Assembly (NCBI GenBank): GCA_030749275.1
Contig: JASMKJ010000073.1
Span: forward strand, 1 to 10,633
Source of the DNA: Acidimicrobiales bacterium
GTDB lineage: Bacteria; Actinomycetota; Acidimicrobiia; Acidimicrobiales; Poriferisodalaceae
Direction: 5' to 3'
Length of the DNA: 10,633 nucleotides
Below the pieces are notes generated by a model, which did not search any database, was not told the DNA's origin, and saw only the letters and a list, made by a program, of their open reading frames with translations. Below are positions 1 to 7,472 of this stretch, in pieces; position 1 is the stretch's first letter; every line of letters starts with the position of its first letter. The position numbers and the translations under genes are program-made.

Positions 1-1
1 A

Positions 2-34
2 GGGACACAGGCCCTGAGACATCGAGCCAAATAA
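2..34 (+). other. possible 3' end of an upstream gene
   Basis: One frame entering from the left edge reads about ten codons (ending Arg-His-Arg-Ala-Lys) and stops with TAA at 32-34, 16 bases before the SDR start. That spacing suits an upstream co-transcribed gene. A second frame also stays open until a TAA at 55-57, so the assignment is not unique, and no function can be given from so few residues. Confidence 0.2.
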
Positions 35-41
35 AGAGAAC

Positions 42-45
42 GGAG
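42..45 (+). promoter_or_regulatory. ribosome binding site of the SDR gene
   Basis: A GGAG core lies five bases upstream of the ATG at 51 and supports that start. No promoter can be recognised in the 50 bases available, so the gene may be transcribed from upstream of the window. Confidence 0.5.
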
Positions 46-50
46 CCGGA

Positions 51-839
51 ATGTTAAATCTGTCAGGCAAAATCGCCGCGGTTACCGGCGCGAGTCGTGG
101 TATCGGAGAGGCAAGCGCTCGAGCGCTTGATGACTGCGGAGCCCAAGTGGTGCTGACTGGTCGCACCGTTTCGGATTTGGAACGGGTCGCAGCCGATCTG
201 ACCAATACCCCTCTGGTAATCCCATGCGATCTCTCGGAACCGGGCGCCGGAACTGATCTAGCGGGGGTCATCGTGGATCAGGTCGGAGGGGTCGATGTGC
301 TCGTCAACAACGCAGGGATTCCAATGCGACGCATGCCAGAGCAATTGACAGAGGAAGAGATCGACCTGGTTTTTGCCATCAACGTCCGATCGCTCCTTAC
401 CTTGTCAATCGGGTTGGCGCCATCGATGAAGAAACGTGGAGGGGGTTCGATAATCAACGTGAGTTCGGTAGCGGGAGTCCGCGGACCCGGTGCAAGGGTC
501 GCGTACGCCGGCACGAAAGGAGCGGTTGACGCCATGACCCGAGCGCTGGCTTCAGACTGGGGACCAGACGGCATCAGAGTGAATTCAATTGCTCCTGGAC
601 TAATCGCCACCGCAATATGGGAAGAAAGTCGAAATACCATCCCGGGACTTATAGAAGACATGGAAGGACAAATCGCTTTGAAACGCTGGGGATATGGCGA
701 TGACATAGCCGACGTCGTCGTGTTCTTTGCCAGCGAGGCATCTCGCTATGTAACCGGGGAAACGTTAGTCGTCGACGGCGGTCTTGCCCGTGTCACCGCC
801 TCAGCCCAGCCTCAGGTCCTTCCGGAACTCCTCGAATGA
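51..839 (+). CDS. SDR family NAD(P)-dependent oxidoreductase
   Basis: A 262-residue cytosolic classical short-chain dehydrogenase/reductase, a normal length for the family. The Rossmann nucleotide-binding motif Thr-Gly-Ala-Ser-Arg-Gly-Ile-Gly is at residues 12-19. Asn-Asn-Ala-Gly is at 86-89. The catalytic tetrad is complete: Asn111, Ser139 (in Asn-Val-Ser-Ser), Tyr152 and Lys156 in a Tyr-x-x-x-Lys motif. The Pro-Gly after strand 6 is at 182-183 and the C-terminal Val-Asp-Gly-Gly at 241-244. An Arg at 38 just after the second strand (Thr-Gly-Arg) hints at NADP(H) preference, which is inference. Its stop overlaps the start of the LLM oxidoreductase (ATGA), so the two are probably translationally coupled and act on related substrates. 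The substrate (alcohol or ketone) cannot be read from sequence; FabG-like, glucose-dehydrogenase-like and gluconate-reductase-like annotations are all possible. Confidence 0.93.
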   Translation: MLNLSGKIAAVTGASRGIGEASARALDDCGAQVVLTGRTVSDLERVAADLTNTPLVIPCDLSEPGAGTDLAGVIVDQVGGVDVLVNNAGIPMRRMPEQLTEEEIDLVFAINVRSLLTLSIGLAPSMKKRGGGSIINVSSVAGVRGPGARVAYAGTKGAVDAMTRALASDWGPDGIRVNSIAPGLIATAIWEESRNTIPGLIEDMEGQIALKRWGYGDDIADVVVFFASEASRYVTGETLVVDGGLARVTASAQPQVLPELLE

Positions 840-1864
840 CTTCATCGTTAAATTTCGGAATTTTCGATCAACTAGAGAACGATGGAGCGACTCAAATCTC
901 GTCCCAATACCGCGATCACTTGGAATTGGCACGCATCGCCGATGAAGGCGGATTCACTCATTGGTTCAAATCCGAACATCACAGCGTGCCATTAGACATA
1001 GCGCCAAGTATCAACGTCTTTCTCAGTGCGGTGATTCAAGCAACGCAACGGATTCGAATTTCCTCTCTAGTTCATCTCTTCCCGTTTTACGATCCGATGC
1101 GTTTGTATGAGGAACTTTGCATGCTCGATCATCTCAGTGAAGGCCGTCTTGATATTGGGTTCGGCAAAGGGGTCAGCCCACCTGAACAGATCCTTTGGGG
1201 AGTACCCGGCGATGAGGCCCTGGATCGAACAAACGAAGTTTTGAATTTTGTCTTGTCAGCCATGAGGCTTGCGACGGTTGAAGGTTTGGGTTGCTTGTTT
1301 AATTTTGAGGGCTCGTACTGGTCGACTAGTGATCATCCCCTAGAAATTGGTCCATTTCAGGAACCGCATCCTCCGTTATGGCGACCCGGAAACCCTTCGA
1401 CTGCCGCTCAGATGGGTGTTAGTACCATTATTCCCGGACCCACAGCGTTGCTTCCTGAACGAGTCGAAGCGTTTCGCACAGAACAGACCAGCGAAGTGGC
1501 GGGCGGTTACCTCCCGATTATCTCGACATTACGAAGGGTAGTGATCGCCACAACGCACGAAGAAGCACTCCGAATAGCCGAAAGGGCATGGCGCCATTTT
1601 GATGCCAACCTGACCAAGTTGTTCAGAAAGTACGACCTCTGGCCGCCGACTATCGTGCCGAGCTTTCTGGGGGACGTGGAAATGGCATTAGCGACGGAGT
1701 CTCTGATCGTGGGCAACCCTCAACAAGTCAAGGAGTACTTCATTCAAATGGAGGAAGAGTCGATGCTGGAACACGTCACGATTTCCCCCGCGTTTGGAAA
1801 TCTTTCCTCTCGTGAGGCGCGCGCAACACTCGAGGCCTTCGTCGAACATGTCATAGAGGGTTAG
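836..1864 (+). CDS. LLM class flavin-dependent oxidoreductase (bacterial luciferase-like)
   Basis: A 342-residue TIM-barrel protein of the luciferase-like monooxygenase family, which uses reduced FMN or coenzyme F420. Supporting features are the N-terminal strand with Phe-Gly-Ile-Phe (7-10), Ser-Glu-His-His at 46-49, the family hallmark Ser-Glu-Gly-Arg-Leu-Asp-Ile-Gly-Phe-Gly-Lys-Gly at 101-112, and a C-terminal Gly-Asn-Pro-Gln-Gln-Val segment typical of this fold. The ATG at 836 overlaps the SDR stop by four bases. The ribosome site is weak, which fits translational re-initiation from the SDR gene. Its stop overlaps the stop of the convergent M24 gene. FMN versus F420 use is not decidable here. 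Members oxidise sulfonates, alkanes, aldehydes, amines or sulfides; this protein is shorter than the NTA/DmoA-type monooxygenases, so no substrate is assigned. Confidence 0.92.
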   Translation: MTSSLNFGIFDQLENDGATQISSQYRDHLELARIADEGGFTHWFKSEHHSVPLDIAPSINVFLSAVIQATQRIRISSLVHLFPFYDPMRLYEELCMLDHLSEGRLDIGFGKGVSPPEQILWGVPGDEALDRTNEVLNFVLSAMRLATVEGLGCLFNFEGSYWSTSDHPLEIGPFQEPHPPLWRPGNPSTAAQMGVSTIIPGPTALLPERVEAFRTEQTSEVAGGYLPIISTLRRVVIATTHEEALRIAERAWRHFDANLTKLFRKYDLWPPTIVPSFLGDVEMALATESLIVGNPQQVKEYFIQMEEESMLEHVTISPAFGNLSSREARATLEAFVEHVIEG

Positions 1865-3210
1865 AGGGTGAGGTCAAGCGGCGAGAAATCGATTCGTTCC
1901 GCACCGTTTTCGGTAATCAGAGCCTGAATCTCAAGTTTGACGCCTTCACCTCCGTCGCGGCGCGCCACAAATGACTCAACTGTGAAGACCATCCCTGGTT
2001 CGATCACCCCGTCGTACCCAAACTCTTCCCATGCTGCTGGTAGAGCAATGTTGGGGTATTCATCACATTGGCCGACCCCGTGAAATAGGCATGAGTAGTG
2101 ACGAAACTGATCTATATCAGGGACCAGCGACTCAAAGGTAAGTTCGCGGAACGAACGCCCCGGCGTCAGCAGTTCGGAATTCGTCGCTATCACTTCTAAT
2201 GCGATGCTGTGCAAATCGGACTGTTGCACGGTCGGCTGATCGTTCCCGACCACGAACGTTCGGGAGATGTCGCACATCATCCCATAGGCCCCTACGAGGT
2301 CTGTGTCGTAAGCCAGGAGATCTCCGGCCTGAATCTCTCTGCTGCTTGCCTCTTGCATCCAAGGGTTTGTTCTCGGCCCCGATGCCAGCAACTGTGTTTC
2401 AATCCACTCGCCCGCGCGACGAATATTTCCACCATGCAAGAAAGCCCACACCTCCCGTTCAGTCATACCGGGGACAGCTGAGAGGCGAAGTTCTGCCATA
2501 GTTGTTTCACACGCGTGGACAGCGCAACGCATGGCCTTGATTTCATCCTCGCCTTTGATCTTCCGAGCCTCCTCCATTACCTCGTAACCGAAACCGACCG
2601 TTATCCCCTTGTCGGCAAGTAGATGGTGACCAGGCCCATGTAAAACATCGACTGCTAAACGTGTGTTGCCTGATTGGTGTTCAAGGGCGACCGAATAGAT
2701 CTCTTCAACCCAACGTTCCGCAATCTCCTGATAACGCGGGCCGTTCAAGAAATAGCTGACCCCGACCGCGGGCCTCACCTCATCCACCACGTGAGAGTGG
2801 CCGTTGAGAAATTCTGTGTTTGTGTAGTCCCAGACGATGACGTAACCATCCGCGGACACATATGCGTAGCGTGCGCCATTGTGCATGACCCACAACTGCA
2901 TGTTGGTGCTATCTGTTGCATATCGAACATTCAGAGGGTCGAATAAGAGAATCCCGCCATAGTCGAATCGCTGCAGTTGCGCGACCACTCGTTCGAGCCT
3001 GTATTGACGCATGGCCGGTAACTCGGGAAGGTTCAAACCCGCTGCTGCCCACTCGCGCAGACAGGGTTCCCCGGGCCCAAGATTGATGTGGTGCCCTGCA
3101 TTCGCGGCGCGAATAAACTCATCTGTTTGGTCACCGACTCGATGTATAGCGGTTGAGGAGCCATGCCTTTGTAAGGCTTGACTGAGGCTGGTGCGGATTT
3201 TGTCGGTCAT
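1861..3210 (-). CDS. M24 family metalloenzyme, DddP-like (candidate DMSP lyase)
   Basis: A 449-residue protein with a creatinase-type N-terminal domain and a pita-bread M24 domain, close to the usual DddP length of about 446. The six metal ligands of the dinuclear M24 site are all present: Asp302, Asp304, Asp314, His377, Glu412 and Glu427. DddP is known to use these for iron. The residues matching the DddP catalytic Asp (Asp383, in Gly-Gln-Cys-Asp-Glu-Tyr-Pro) and its nearby Tyr (Tyr372) are also present, at a constant offset from the described Roseobacter numbering. Segments such as Asp-Pro-Leu-Asn-Val-Arg-Tyr-Ala-Thr-Asp (91-100) and Gly-Glu-Trp-Ile-Glu-Thr (267-272) strongly recall DddP. 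DddP would convert DMSP to DMS and acrylate. However, a wider group of uncharacterised M24 proteins shares much of this pattern, so Xaa-Pro-peptidase-like activity or another osmolyte substrate remains possible. The ATG at 3210 is one base after the dehydrogenase stop, with AAGGAT 11 bases upstream. An extension to 3429 would overlap the dehydrogenase gene. M24 membership is near certain; DMSP lyase activity is roughly even odds. Confidence 0.9.
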   Translation of the reverse strand: MTDKIRTSLSQALQRHGSSTAIHRVGDQTDEFIRAANAGHHINLGPGEPCLREWAAAGLNLPELPAMRQYRLERVVAQLQRFDYGGILLFDPLNVRYATDSTNMQLWVMHNGARYAYVSADGYVIVWDYTNTEFLNGHSHVVDEVRPAVGVSYFLNGPRYQEIAERWVEEIYSVALEHQSGNTRLAVDVLHGPGHHLLADKGITVGFGYEVMEEARKIKGEDEIKAMRCAVHACETTMAELRLSAVPGMTEREVWAFLHGGNIRRAGEWIETQLLASGPRTNPWMQEASSREIQAGDLLAYDTDLVGAYGMMCDISRTFVVGNDQPTVQQSDLHSIALEVIATNSELLTPGRSFRELTFESLVPDIDQFRHYSCLFHGVGQCDEYPNIALPAAWEEFGYDGVIEPGMVFTVESFVARRDGGEGVKLEIQALITENGAERIDFSPLDLTL

Positions 3211-3211
3211 T

Positions 3212-5755
3212 TCACCCGCGCATCCTTTCCCCAAGGGGATCCAGGAGTGGCTCTGAGAGGAGAGTGGCTGAACGCCTGATTCCCAGAATTTCGATCTGCC
3301 ATGGTTCTGTGCTGTCGGCCAAGTCGGCAGGGACATACCCCATGGCGACTGAGGAAGCCGAATTGTGGGCGTAGCCCCCGGAGGTAACCCAGCCAACAAC
3401 TGTCTCTCCGAGCCAGATGGGTTCGTCACCTAGAACATCGGCAGCTTGGTTGTCGTCGGCTACATCGACAGTCCATGTCCGTAGTGTCTTCTTGGCAGCG
3501 TCTGGATGTTTGGCTGCGAGCGCTTCCGCGCCGATGAAGCTCCGATTGTCGACGATGAAACGGTCAAGGCCGGCTTCAAATGGGTCATAGATCGGCCGGT
3601 ATTCCCGGCCCCAGGAGCCAAAGCTTTTCTCGAGCCTCAGACTGTTCAACGCTGAGCTACCAAACGGCGTGATCCCCAGGTCCTTTCCCGCGTCGATCAG
3701 AAGGTCGAACAAATATCGCTGATAGCTTGCCGGCATCCAAAGTTCGTAACCCAGATCCCCTGTGAATGTCAGCCGGCCGATCAGGGCTGGGGCAAGACCC
3801 ACTTCGAAGGATCGAAAATTCATGAAGGGGAAAGCTTCATTCGACACATCGGTTCCGACGCACCTTTGGAGCAGTTCGCGGCTCTTGGGACCTGCGATCG
3901 ACAACCCGGAGAGCTCGTAGCCCCGGGTGCTGTACGAACAGGGTTCACCCGTCCAGGCAGTCAGGGTTTGATCGAAGTGTCGTTCGTAGTACCGCTCGGC
4001 GATACCAGAGCCAAAGAGGTAAAAGGATTCATGCACGGCGGTGTTACTGGTACTTCCGCCGACGATGGTCCCAAAGGGCCCTTCGGCCTGGCCCGGAGAT
4101 GGCGGTATGCAGCCCACCGTCAAATCTCCAATCAGGTGTCCGTCCTTATTCAACATCGGGGTCAACGTCAAGTGGCCCGGTGCTGGTATTCGTCCGGCCA
4201 GTAGGTTTGAAAGAAAATCACGTGCACCGGGACCGGTGAAATGGAACTTCGAAAAGGCGGTTGTATCGGTAATACCGACCGAATTCCGAACAGCGTGACT
4301 CTCCCGAGCGGTCGACTTCCAGGCGTTTGATCGATACCAGGTGAGGTCTTCGGTGGGTGCCTTACCAGGCTCCTGGAACCACTGGGCTACTTCCAACCCA
4401 TAGGACTCACCCCACACGGCGTTGAGGTCAACCAAGCGATCGTGTACCGGGCTTGTTTGCAGTGGACGACCAACCGGTAGGAATTCATTTGGGTAGGTGA
4501 TCCGGAACCGGCGTGCGTAGTTCTCTCTAACTTTGGCTTGGGTGTAGGCGGTGGTGCTGAAGTCGCCGTACCTGCTGACATCCATCCCCCATATGTCGAA
4601 CCCTGGGTTCCCGTTGGTCATCCAGTTGGCCAAAGCGAGGCCGACTCCGCCTGATTGAGACAATCCGGCCATGACGGCACAAGCACACCAGTAGCCAGGC
4701 AAACCTCTGACTGGCCCAAGTAAAGGATTGCCGTCGGGGGAGAAAGTGAATGGGCCATTAATGACCTGCTTCAAACCGGCCTCCGCGAAGATGGGGAAAT
4801 GGGCGAAACCCACGTCAAGGTTCTGCGCGATGTGTTCAAGATCGGGGGCAAGCAACTCCATACCAAACTCCCAAGGAGTTTCTGTTGGAGACCAAGGCCT
4901 ACCGTTATGTTCGTAGGTTCCGAGAAGTAGGCCGCCGCCTTCCTGACGCATATAGATTTCGCCACCAAAATCGATGCTATGTAGAAATTGGTGACCGGTT
5001 CTTGCGTTGTAGTCAGCCACCTCTGGAAGGTCTTCGGTCAGAATGTACGTGTGCTCCATCGCGAGCACAGGCAAGTTGAGACCTACCATTCGTCCGACTT
5101 CGCGGGCCCACAGCCCACCGGCGTTAACAACATGTGCGGAACGAATTGTGTCGAGTTCTTCCCCGCTGCTTGTTCTAATAGTGTGAACCAACCAACCACC
5201 ATCAGATGTCGGCTCCAAGTCGCGGACCCAGGTGTCCCGAAAAACTTCTGCACCGTTCTGTCGTGCTGCCTTCGCGAACGCGTGAGTCACACCTGACGGA
5301 TCGACGTGTCCTTCATGGGCGTCATACATGGCGCCGACGAAATACTGCTCGTCGAAAATCGGCAGCAGACTCTTGGCTTCGGTCACCGATAGCAGTTCAG
5401 TCTCCATACCCAGGTAGCGGCCGCGGGCATGGGCGCTGCGGAGCCAGTCCATGCGTTGCTCGTTGTCGGCGAGCATTATTCCTCCTGTGACGGTGACTCC
5501 GCAGTCTTGACCAGATAATTCCTCGATCTCTTTGTAGAGCTCGATTGTGTACTGCTGGAGTTTGGCGACGTTAGGGTCACCGTTTAGGGTGTGCATTCCA
5601 CCAGCGGAGTGCCACGTGGAGCCTGCGGTTAGTTCAGTTCGTTCAAGAAGCACGACATCGGTCCAACCGGCTTGAGTCAGGTGATAGAGGACACTTGCAC
5701 CAATAACTCCGCCTCCAATGACTACAACTTGGGCTTCACCGGGTAGATCAGTCAC
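3212..5755 (-). CDS. dimethylglycine/sarcosine dehydrogenase-type FAD oxidoreductase fused to GcvT
   Basis: An 847-residue two-part enzyme, the normal architecture and length for DMGDH/SARDH. The N-terminal DAO-type FAD domain (about 1-395) has the dinucleotide motif Gly-Gly-Gly-Val-Ile-Gly at 14-19, an acidic Glu38, and Gly-Ser-Thr-Trp-His ending at His49, equivalent to the histidine that covalently carries FAD in DMGDH. A linker domain (about 400-460) leads to a GcvT/aminomethyltransferase module (about 465-845). That module has Gly-Pro-Gly at 508-510, Asp544 at the folate-site catalytic position, Thr-Gly-Asp-Leu-Gly-Tyr-Glu (665-671) and Leu-Arg-Leu-Glu-Lys (706-710). The family oxidatively demethylates dimethylglycine or sarcosine and transfers the one-carbon unit to tetrahydrofolate, giving 5,10-methylene-THF. 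Translation starts at a GTG (5755), the only start in frame that preserves the FAD fold, preceded by a weak GAAGAAAG. It lies 15 bases after the MttB-family gene and one base before the M24 gene, so they form an operon. A Gly/Pro-rich insertion at about 550-575 is unusual. Exact substrate (dimethylglycine, sarcosine or another N-methyl compound) is uncertain. Confidence 0.93.
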   Translation of the reverse strand: MTDLPGEAQVVVIGGGVIGASVLYHLTQAGWTDVVLLERTELTAGSTWHSAGGMHTLNGDPNVAKLQQYTIELYKEIEELSGQDCGVTVTGGIMLADNEQRMDWLRSAHARGRYLGMETELLSVTEAKSLLPIFDEQYFVGAMYDAHEGHVDPSGVTHAFAKAARQNGAEVFRDTWVRDLEPTSDGGWLVHTIRTSSGEELDTIRSAHVVNAGGLWAREVGRMVGLNLPVLAMEHTYILTEDLPEVADYNARTGHQFLHSIDFGGEIYMRQEGGGLLLGTYEHNGRPWSPTETPWEFGMELLAPDLEHIAQNLDVGFAHFPIFAEAGLKQVINGPFTFSPDGNPLLGPVRGLPGYWCACAVMAGLSQSGGVGLALANWMTNGNPGFDIWGMDVSRYGDFSTTAYTQAKVRENYARRFRITYPNEFLPVGRPLQTSPVHDRLVDLNAVWGESYGLEVAQWFQEPGKAPTEDLTWYRSNAWKSTARESHAVRNSVGITDTTAFSKFHFTGPGARDFLSNLLAGRIPAPGHLTLTPMLNKDGHLIGDLTVGCIPPSPGQAEGPFGTIVGGSTSNTAVHESFYLFGSGIAERYYERHFDQTLTAWTGEPCSYSTRGYELSGLSIAGPKSRELLQRCVGTDVSNEAFPFMNFRSFEVGLAPALIGRLTFTGDLGYELWMPASYQRYLFDLLIDAGKDLGITPFGSSALNSLRLEKSFGSWGREYRPIYDPFEAGLDRFIVDNRSFIGAEALAAKHPDAAKKTLRTWTVDVADDNQAADVLGDEPIWLGETVVGWVTSGGYAHNSASSVAMGYVPADLADSTEPWQIEILGIRRSATLLSEPLLDPLGERMRG

Positions 5756-5770
5756 AACACATTGCTTTCT

Positions 5771-7297
5771 TCAGTAATCGGTGGGGACGCCGCCTTCTGC
5801 CACGCGTTGAGCCAGAAATTCGTCAAGTTGAAGGCGACGATCGGGGTCCAATGGAGGCTCAGTATGGGCAGCAATAATTTTGTCCGCTAGATATTCGGCA
5901 CGGTGATGCGCTTCCAAACGTCCGGCTTCCTCCCATGTCTCATAGTTACTCCAACTCGAAACCATGGGTTGAAAATGTTCTGATTCATAACGTTCTTGGG
6001 TGTGGGGAGACCCAAAGAAATGCCCGGCCGGCCCTACTTCGGCGATGGCCTCCACCGCCAAGGTGGCATCATCGATGGTAATTGGGCGCAACATTTCAGT
6101 GACCATGTTCAAAATATCGGCGTCGATAACGAATTTCTCGTAGGACGTTAGCAAGCCGCCTTCAAGCCAGCCTGTTCCGTGGAGGAGCAAGTTGACCCCT
6201 CCCATGACCGCACCCCAGATAGCAATCATGCTTTCATAGGCCGATTGAGCGTCGACGCTATTGGATGCGTTGACGTTTGAGGATCTGTAGGGAAGTCCAT
6301 AGCGGCGGGCTAATTGACCGCCAATCAAACAAGCTTTCCAATACTCAGGTGTTCCAAACGCTGGGCTTCCAGAGCGCATATCGACGTTCGATGTGAACCC
6401 TCCATAGGCGACCGGCGCTCCTTTACGAACAACCTGGGTGTAGGCGACCCCTGCCAGTGCCTCAGCATTTTGAAGTACGAGCGCCCCTGCGATTGTCACG
6501 GGGGCCATGGCGCCGGCCAAGGTAAATGGGGTGATCACAATGAGTTGGTTGCGAGCGGACATCTCCTGAATGCCTTGGAGCATGGGAGCGTCGTAGCGCA
6601 GGGGAGTGCTGGCATTAATGACGGAGTAGAGGGAAGGCTGTTGGTTGATGCCTTCTTCATCGATTCCACGTGCGATACGAACCATTTCAATGACGTCACG
6701 GTTTCTTTGCCGTCCCAAGCTGTAGACGAAGGGCACCTTGTCCGACAAGGTCAACATGTCGTAGCTGGCTTCGAGGTGGCGGATTGACGGATGGAGGTCC
6801 ATGGGCTCAACGGGGTAACCAGCAACCGTGTGAACCGAGTTCAAGACTTGACCCATTTTTATGAGGTTCCGATAGTCCTCACGATTACCGTCCCGTCGAC
6901 CTTTGCCGAGGCCTGTAACGAAAGGGGGACTTGCAACCGAAGTGAAAATCAGATGATCGCCACCGAACATCAGGTCGCGATGTGGATCGCGGCCGTGCAG
7001 TAAGAACTCCGTTGGGGCGTGTTTCACCAGGCTCTCAACGAGCTCGGAATCGAATCGGACGCGGTTTCCCGATACCTCTGCGCCTGCTTCTGCAAGATGT
7101 CTTCTGGCCTGTTCGTCCAGAAAATCGATTCCAGTGGTTGCCAACACCTCCAGAGATGCCAGGTGGATTGCCTCCAATTGGTCTTCGGAAACAGCTTTCA
7201 GCGGTTCGAACAACATCCGCGGTTGTTCCCATTCCGGTTGTTCCTGTACCGGGTCGCGAGTCTTTGAGCGGGTGGAGCGCGCGCCGCGTCTAGACAT
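5771..7297 (-). CDS. trimethylamine methyltransferase (MttB) family protein, pyrrolysine-free
   Basis: A 508-residue MttB-superfamily TIM-barrel methyltransferase. Recognisable features are the basic N-terminal tail (Met-Ser-Arg-Arg-Gly-Ala-Arg), Gly-Arg-Asp-Pro near 102-105, Ser-Asn-Val-Asn-Ala-Ser-Asn-Ser-Val-Asp-Ala-Gln at 340-351, and the C-terminal signature Gly-Pro-Ala-Gly-His-Phe-Phe-Gly-Ser-Pro-His-Thr at 422-433 followed by Trp449 and Trp455. The reading frame has no internal amber codon, so it is a non-pyrrolysine member. Characterised members of that kind, such as MtgB, demethylate glycine betaine rather than trimethylamine and pass the methyl group to a corrinoid protein. Position at the head of the operon, before a dimethylglycine-type dehydrogenase, supports glycine betaine or a similar quaternary amine as substrate, by inference. 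No corrinoid protein or activase is present in the window. The ATG at 7297 gives the usual basic N-terminus but has no clear Shine-Dalgarno sequence. Confidence 0.92.
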   Translation of the reverse strand: MSRRGARSTRSKTRDPVQEQPEWEQPRMLFEPLKAVSEDQLEAIHLASLEVLATTGIDFLDEQARRHLAEAGAEVSGNRVRFDSELVESLVKHAPTEFLLHGRDPHRDLMFGGDHLIFTSVASPPFVTGLGKGRRDGNREDYRNLIKMGQVLNSVHTVAGYPVEPMDLHPSIRHLEASYDMLTLSDKVPFVYSLGRQRNRDVIEMVRIARGIDEEGINQQPSLYSVINASTPLRYDAPMLQGIQEMSARNQLIVITPFTLAGAMAPVTIAGALVLQNAEALAGVAYTQVVRKGAPVAYGGFTSNVDMRSGSPAFGTPEYWKACLIGGQLARRYGLPYRSSNVNASNSVDAQSAYESMIAIWGAVMGGVNLLLHGTGWLEGGLLTSYEKFVIDADILNMVTEMLRPITIDDATLAVEAIAEVGPAGHFFGSPHTQERYESEHFQPMVSSWSNYETWEEAGRLEAHHRAEYLADKIIAAHTEPPLDPDRRLQLDEFLAQRVAEGGVPTDY

Positions 7298-7433
7298 GGC
7301 TGAGCAGGGTGTCAGGGGGTTTATGGCTGATGCCGTGTTGCTTCACGCTCTCCCTCCCGAACGACGCGACCCTACACCCGAAACTTTCGCAGGCAGAGCA
7401 GCCCTTCACTGGAAATTCGGTCTTCAAAACGCG
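7298..7433. other. leader region upstream of the mttB-type gene
   Basis: This stretch lies between the terminator-like hairpin of the binding-protein gene and the start of the MttB-family gene, so it should contain the promoter of the mttB-DMGDH-M24 operon. I could not identify a convincing -35/-10 pair, riboswitch or Shine-Dalgarno sequence. The only notable element is an 11-base odd palindrome at 7379-7389. Confidence 0.4.
7379..7389. promoter_or_regulatory. small palindrome CGAAACTTTCG, possible operator
   Basis: A perfect inverted repeat of CGAAA and TTTCG around a central C, about 80 bases upstream of the MttB-family start. Its location suits an operator, but at 11 bases it could be chance, and no matching regulator gene is in the window. 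Confidence 0.2.
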
Positions 7434-7463
7434 AAGAGGGCGGAGCTTGAGCCCCGCCCTCTT
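7427..7463 (-). terminator. intrinsic terminator of the binding-protein transcript
   Basis: A perfect 10-bp GC-rich stem (AAGAGGGCGG at 7434-7443 pairing with CCGCCCTCTT at 7454-7463) with a 10-base loop. Read on the minus strand, the stem is followed after CGC by TTTT (7430-7427). It begins 44 bases after the binding-protein stop. No T run follows on the plus strand, so the direction fits termination of the permease/binding-protein transcript before the mttB-type operon. The T tract is short and offset by three bases, so termination may be partial. Confidence 0.7.
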
Positions 7464-7472
7464 GCGATGTGT

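Noticed and set aside
278..706. A 142-residue minus-strand reading frame inside the SDR gene.
   Set aside because: It is antisense to a gene with a full SDR motif set and has no family features.
1861..3210. Creatinase (creatine to sarcosine and urea) as the M24 gene's function, attractive because sarcosine could feed the dehydrogenase.
   Set aside because: Creatinases have lost the metal ligands, whereas all six are retained here, and the sequence resembles DddP more.
3211..3429. A 73-residue N-terminal extension of the M24 gene.
   Set aside because: It would overlap the end of the dehydrogenase gene in another frame, and the protein from the ATG at 3210 already matches the DddP length with a ribosome site upstream.
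3212..5755. DMSP demethylase DmdA, suggested by the GcvT domain.
   Set aside because: DmdA is a stand-alone GcvT-type protein of under 400 residues; this gene has an N-terminal FAD oxidase domain with the flavin-linking histidine and full DMGDH length.
5771..7297. Pyrrolysine-containing trimethylamine methyltransferase.
   Set aside because: No in-frame amber codon occurs within the gene, and there is no pyrrolysine machinery in the window.
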